Source: Candidatus Paceibacterota bacterium | GTDB lineage: Bacteria > Verrucomicrobiota > Verrucomicrobiia > Limisphaerales > UBA8199 | Assembly (NCBI GenBank): GCA_035452965.1 | Contig: DAOTCE010000027.1 | Location: forward strand, 1-64,000 | Length of the DNA: 64,000 nucleotides | Direction: 5' to 3' | Part shown: positions 60,720 to 64,000 of the stretch, piece after piece | Numbering within the stretch: the first letter of the stretch is position 1 | How the letters are laid out: each line of letters begins with the position of its first letter | Translations under genes and position numbers: made by a program | The notes under the pieces: model-generated | Told to the model about the DNA's origin: nothing | The model's database searches: none | What the model saw: the letters and a program-made list of their open reading frames with translations, nothing else

Positions 60720-61376
60720 TTGTTGCCGGGTCGGGCCGGCACAATAATCCTCCCCATGCAAGGTCGAGCTCGATTCGGCTGGCGGGCGAACAGGGTGTTC
60801 GCCCCGAGCCTTCTGAATACAAGCCCGCTGACCCCCAGGTCAGTGCGCACTCGAGGCCAAACGCTCCCTTGCCGAGCCACCTGCTGCTCAGATCACCTTG
60901 CCGGGCATCTCCCCCCTCCGTCCAAGTCTTCCACCCCACCCAAATCCCACGGGCTTCTGGAAGGCTTCTGCGCTGAGCCGCATCCGGAAGAGCAGATCGC
61001 CCTCAACTCCAACAACCGGCTTCTCCTGTTACGGCTCGCGGATATTGACTGGCTGGAATCCTCCGATAACGGCGTGGCACTGCACATCGGCAAAGAGATC
61101 CACTTGCTCGACAACAGCTTTGCGGCGGTGACGACCAAACTGCCGCGCGCCCGTTTCCTGCGCATCAGCACTTCTGCGCTGGTGAACTTCGGGCGGATCA
61201 AGTGCCTGCGGCCCATGTGCCAGGGTGAATGGCGAGTGCTCCTGCGCAATGGCACGCGGCTGATCCTCACCCGCGGCTACGGCGAGCACCTCCGCCAGGC
61301 CGGCTGGTTCCTATCACCGTCAGTTAGACCGTTGGTCCGTTCCCGCATACCCGCGGGAAGATCACCTGGGAAGTAG
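60720..61376 (+). CDS. Solo LytTR-domain DNA-binding protein
   Basis: 218 residues from 60720, but the first 85 are Pro/Ser/Thr-rich and may not all be translated; an ATG at 60759 is possible and the true start is uncertain. Residues about 93-195 are a LytTR DNA-binding domain: LLLRLADIDWLESSDNGVAL, FLRISTSALVNFGRIKCLRP, WRVLLRNGTRLILTRGY. No response-regulator receiver precedes it. Likely transcription factor, target unknown; nearby secreted genes are candidates. Confidence 0.72.
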   Translation: MLPGRAGTIILPMQGRARFGWRANRVFAPSLLNTSPLTPRSVRTRGQTLPCRATCCSDHLAGHLPPPSKSSTPPKSHGLLEGFCAEPHPEEQIALNSNNRLLLLRLADIDWLESSDNGVALHIGKEIHLLDNSFAAVTTKLPRARFLRISTSALVNFGRIKCLRPMCQGEWRVLLRNGTRLILTRGYGEHLRQAGWFLSPSVRPLVRSRIPAGRSPGK

Positions 61377-61555
61377 TTGGCGGCTGAGCCGAACCAGCAC
61401 GCCAACCTGCTCATCCCCCTGAACCGCTTTCCACGACTTAATCTGGCACTGTCGCTGCTCTGTCAGCACGGAATGCGGCACGAGCAATCCGGCCGATCCG
61501 GATGCTCAGCGCGGGTGCGTTCTTCGGTGGATAGCGCGTCTGTGCTCGCCATGGC

Positions 61556-64000
61556 TTAAGGCGTGAGCAGGCTGCGCTCCTGTTCCTCCGCTCCCAGCAC
61601 AGAGCTTGGACGAGCCCTTTGGTCCACTTTCTTTCCCGGGCGTATCTTATCCTCAACCGTTGAAGTTTCGACCCTTACCCGGTAAAGGCGCCTCTGCGAG
61701 TGAATAGGTTCCGTCACGGTGACCTCTGAGCCGGTTCCCGCCACAAGGGTCAGAACTCTCCATTTGTGCGGAGAATCAGCTTCTGCATACTCAACCGCAT
61801 AGTTCTGGTCTGCGAGTGTCGGAAAGGACAAGCAACAGACACCCTTCTCGATCTTGACCTTGAGTTTCACTACCGGCGGCAGAGCGTCAAAGTACAATGA
61901 TGGCACCCGACTGAAGGCTTCGCACGGATCAACGATCTGAACAGTGAGGAGCGGCAGCGTTAAGAAGGAAAAGCCGATTGCTTGCTTTACCTCGAGCAGT
62001 CGGAATGCCACCACACCTAACTTCTCGCCCTTCAGGCTGCCATTTAGCGGGATGTAGTTCATGCTAATGTCGCTGTCCCACACCAAGCCGCAAATGACTT
62101 TGCCCACAAGCAAGGAGAAGGCTGGGGTCCACAGCGGTAAAACATTCGGGATTTTATCCAAGTATGCTTCCGGATCTTCGCCCGTGCCCAAGCCCGGACC
62201 AACCCCGTGCGGAAACGGCGCGCACGGCTGCCCGCTGAAGTTCAGCAGCCCGTTAGCTGTCGGTCCCACTTGTGACCAGGAGGCTGGGTGCCCCATCAGC
62301 GCGAACAGACCTTCGTCGCCAATGCGACCAGAGGGCAGGACGATCACCCGGCCGAAGTTGGCCGGATCGTTGAAGAAGCGCAGCGGAGCACGTTGCGCCA
62401 GCTCCGGTCTGTCGTCGTTGACGTCCTGATCCGTAAACGCCCTTCCCCGGCGCTCATAATCTCGCTTGTGGCCTGTGTTCGGCGGAAGCGAATAGCCGGG
62501 CGTGGTGTTATCAATGCAGTCTTCATCAATTAACAGGAACACGCACGTTTCGGCTTTGCACATGATCGTCTGCACACAGCTGGCGGTGTTCCCAGCTGCG
62601 TCTGTAGCGGTCCAAGTCCGTTTCACTACTTTCGGGCACTCGCCGCTGACAGCATCATTATACTTGACCGTGACACTGCCACTGTCGTCCGTGGCGGTGG
62701 CCGTCCCGGTGCTGCTGGGATCCGTGTTGCAGTCGGCGCATTGCAGGACCACATCACCAGGGCAGACAATAGTCGGCGGAGTAGTATCCTCATCCTGCGG
62801 CACCTGACTGAATGCCTCGCACGGATCAATGATCTGGACGGTGAGAAGTGGCAGCGTTGAGGAGGAAAAACCGATCGCTTGCTTTACCTCGAGCAGCCGG
62901 AACGCCACCACACCTAATTTCTCTCCCTTCAAGCTGCCGTTGAGCGGCTTGTAGTTCATGCTAATGTCGCTGTCCCACACCAAGCCGCAAATGACTTTGC
63001 CCACAAGCTTGGAGAGGGCTGAGTCCCGCAGCGGTGTAACATTCGGAATTTTGTCCAAATATGCCTCCGGCTTTTTGCCTGTGCCTAAGCCCGGACCAAC
63101 CCCGTGCGGATACGGGGCGCACGGTTGCCCCCAGAAGTTCAGCAGCCCGTTGGTTGTCGGCCCTGCTCGGTTCCAGGAGGCCGGGCAATCCTTCAGCTCA
63201 AATAGGCCTTCGTCGCCAGTCTGGCCGGAGCGCAGGACAATCACCCGGCCGAAGTTGGCCGGATCGTTGAAGAAGCGCAGCGGAGCGCGTTGCGCCAACC
63301 CCGGCCGGTCGTCGTTGATGTCCCGATCGGTAAACGCCCTTCCCTGGAGCTCATAATCTCGCTTGTGGCCGGTGTTCGGCGGAAGCGAGTAGCCAGGCGA
63401 GCTGTTGTCAATGCAGTCATCATCAATTAGCAGGAAAACGAACGTTTCGGCTCTACACGTGATCGTCTGCACACAGCTCGCGGAGTTCCCAGCTGCGTCT
63501 GTGGCGGTCCAAGTTCGTTTCGCGACTTTCGGGCACTCGCCGCTGACAGCATCATCGTAGTTGACCGTGACACTGCCGCTGTCGTCCGTGGCGGTGGCCG
63601 TCCCAGTGTTGCTGGGATCCATGTAGCAGTCGGCGCATTGCAGGACCACATCATCAGGGCAGACAAGGGTCGGCGGAGTAGTATCCTCATTCTGCTCCAG
63701 CACCATCACCACATCCACCCAGTAATTGGCCGCATTGCCGGTGGCGGTGGGGAAGCTTTCCGCCCCTCCATACGCAAATACCCCGTTGCCGTCACCCAAC
63801 GCGACCAACGGTGCATTCGTGTACCCTCCGCCAACGTAAGGGCTGAAGTAGTTCGCAGTTAGCGAGAAAGCCCCACTGGGCGAATGATAGGAGGCCACAT
63901 ACGTCGTGCCCGCAGTAATCGGCACCGGGTTGGCAAACAACTGCTGCTGCCACCCTTCGGCTGACTCACCAACAAATGTCACACTCGCGAGTTCCTCTCC
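61556..64000 (-). CDS. Secreted multidomain protein with DUF4082 and HYR-like repeats, 5' end outside window
   Basis: At least 814 residues; the frame stays open to base 64000, so the N-terminus is missing. Residues visible first form the end of a DUF4082 domain (GWQQQLFANPVPITAGTTYV, then ASYHSPSGAFSLTANYF). Then two copies of a 299-residue unit: an HYR-like segment (TPPTLVCPDDVVLQCADC to WTATDAAGNSASCVQTI) plus an unrecognised domain of about 200 residues (FLLIDDDCIDN, PPNTGHKRDYE, RAPLRFFNDPANFGRVIVL, GKVICGLVWDSDISMNY). The C-terminus is a short FN3-like strand region (NYAVEYAEADSPHKWRVLTL). No sorting signal is apparent at the end. Confidence 0.8.
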   Translation of the reverse strand, partial: GEELASVTFVGESAEGWQQQLFANPVPITAGTTYVASYHSPSGAFSLTANYFSPYVGGGYTNAPLVALGDGNGVFAYGGAESFPTATGNAANYWVDVVMVLEQNEDTTPPTLVCPDDVVLQCADCYMDPSNTGTATATDDSGSVTVNYDDAVSGECPKVAKRTWTATDAAGNSASCVQTITCRAETFVFLLIDDDCIDNSSPGYSLPPNTGHKRDYELQGRAFTDRDINDDRPGLAQRAPLRFFNDPANFGRVIVLRSGQTGDEGLFELKDCPASWNRAGPTTNGLLNFWGQPCAPYPHGVGPGLGTGKKPEAYLDKIPNVTPLRDSALSKLVGKVICGLVWDSDISMNYKPLNGSLKGEKLGVVAFRLLEVKQAIGFSSSTLPLLTVQIIDPCEAFSQVPQDEDTTPPTIVCPGDVVLQCADCNTDPSSTGTATATDDSGSVTVKYNDAVSGECPKVVKRTWTATDAAGNTASCVQTIMCKAETCVFLLIDEDCIDNTTPGYSLPPNTGHKRDYERRGRAFTDQDVNDDRPELAQRAPLRFFNDPANFGRVIVLPSGRIGDEGLFALMGHPASWSQVGPTANGLLNFSGQPCAPFPHGVGPGLGTGEDPEAYLDKIPNVLPLWTPAFSLLVGKVICGLVWDSDISMNYIPLNGSLKGEKLGVVAFRLLEVKQAIGFSFLTLPLLTVQIVDPCEAFSRVPSLYFDALPPVVKLKVKIEKGVCCLSFPTLADQNYAVEYAEADSPHKWRVLTLVAGTGSEVTVTEPIHSQRRLYRVRVETSTVEDKIRPGKKVDQRARPSSVLGAEEQERSLLTP
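61920..63700 (-). repeat. Tandem 897-bp direct repeat inside the DUF4082/HYR gene
   Basis: The string AGTAGTATCC occurs at 62780 and 63677, exactly 897 bases (299 codons) apart, and long stretches around both match closely at DNA level. Copy 1 spans roughly 61920-62800 and copy 2 roughly 62818-63700. Confidence 0.8.

Noticed and set aside
61920..63700. Possible insertion sequence from the 897-bp direct repeat
   Set aside because: The repeat is an in-frame protein-domain duplication with no transposase or terminal inverted repeats.

Overview
The window looks like a chromosomal segment of a Verrucomicrobiota bacterium, most likely Limisphaerales/Pedosphaera-like. This is inferred from gene content: high GC; many Tat-exported Gfo/Idh/MocA-type proteins; a DUF6807 (PmoA-like) protein; YfhO-type membrane proteins; and very large secreted proteins ending in FN3-like segments. 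There are no phage or transposase genes and no CRISPR array. The only RNA gene seen is the 3' part of a tRNA-Pro(CGG) at the left edge.

Layout. 0-4.2 kb: tRNA remnant, Tat-exported aldo/keto reductase, a repeat-bearing spacer, a class V aminotransferase and an unknown secreted protein. 4.4-11.5 kb: an L-arabinose operon (araB, a lipoprotein aldose 1-epimerase, araA, araD, a sodium/solute symporter), facing a Tat-exported protein of the L-fucose/L-arabinose isomerase fold. 13.2-18.7 kb: a beta-CASP metallo-beta-lactamase protein with a secreted DUF4412-like partner, then a catalytic/non-catalytic pair of M16 peptidases. 18.7-21.3 kb: pgk-tpiA-secG behind a recognisable promoter. 21.4-28.3 kb: Gfo/Idh/MocA oxidoreductase, a ConA-like secreted protein, a HAD-IIIA phosphatase, then a minus-strand set (acylphosphatase, metallophosphoesterase, heptosyltransferase-like GT9). 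28.5-31.7 kb: a 1073-residue beta-helix protein built from about fourteen 22-residue repeats.

32.3-46.9 kb is a surface-polysaccharide or unusual-sugar locus: FkbM methyltransferase, a YfhO-like membrane protein carrying an inserted polysaccharide-export domain, NUDIX, HddA-like heptose kinase, split transketolase, three GDP-fucose-synthase-like SDRs (two with altered active sites), a radical SAM protein, a second NUDIX, a methyltransferase-like protein and a GT2. 47.3-56.1 kb: a secreted GH13 protein resembling fungal alpha-1,3-glucan synthase, then DUF6807, Gfo/Idh/MocA, a HEAT-repeat lipoprotein and an SDR. 56.6-64.0 kb: a nucleotidyltransferase-phosphohexomutase fusion, an SGNH hydrolase, a solo LytTR protein and a truncated secreted protein with an 897-bp internal duplication.

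The most unusual items are non-coding arrays of 11-bp CCGTATCCACA-like repeats, which overlap DnaA-box-like sequence. They occur in three spacers: two are bounded by an 18-bp direct repeat, and one adjoins a 52-bp perfect palindrome. The other main candidate is the 36-47 kb sugar locus.
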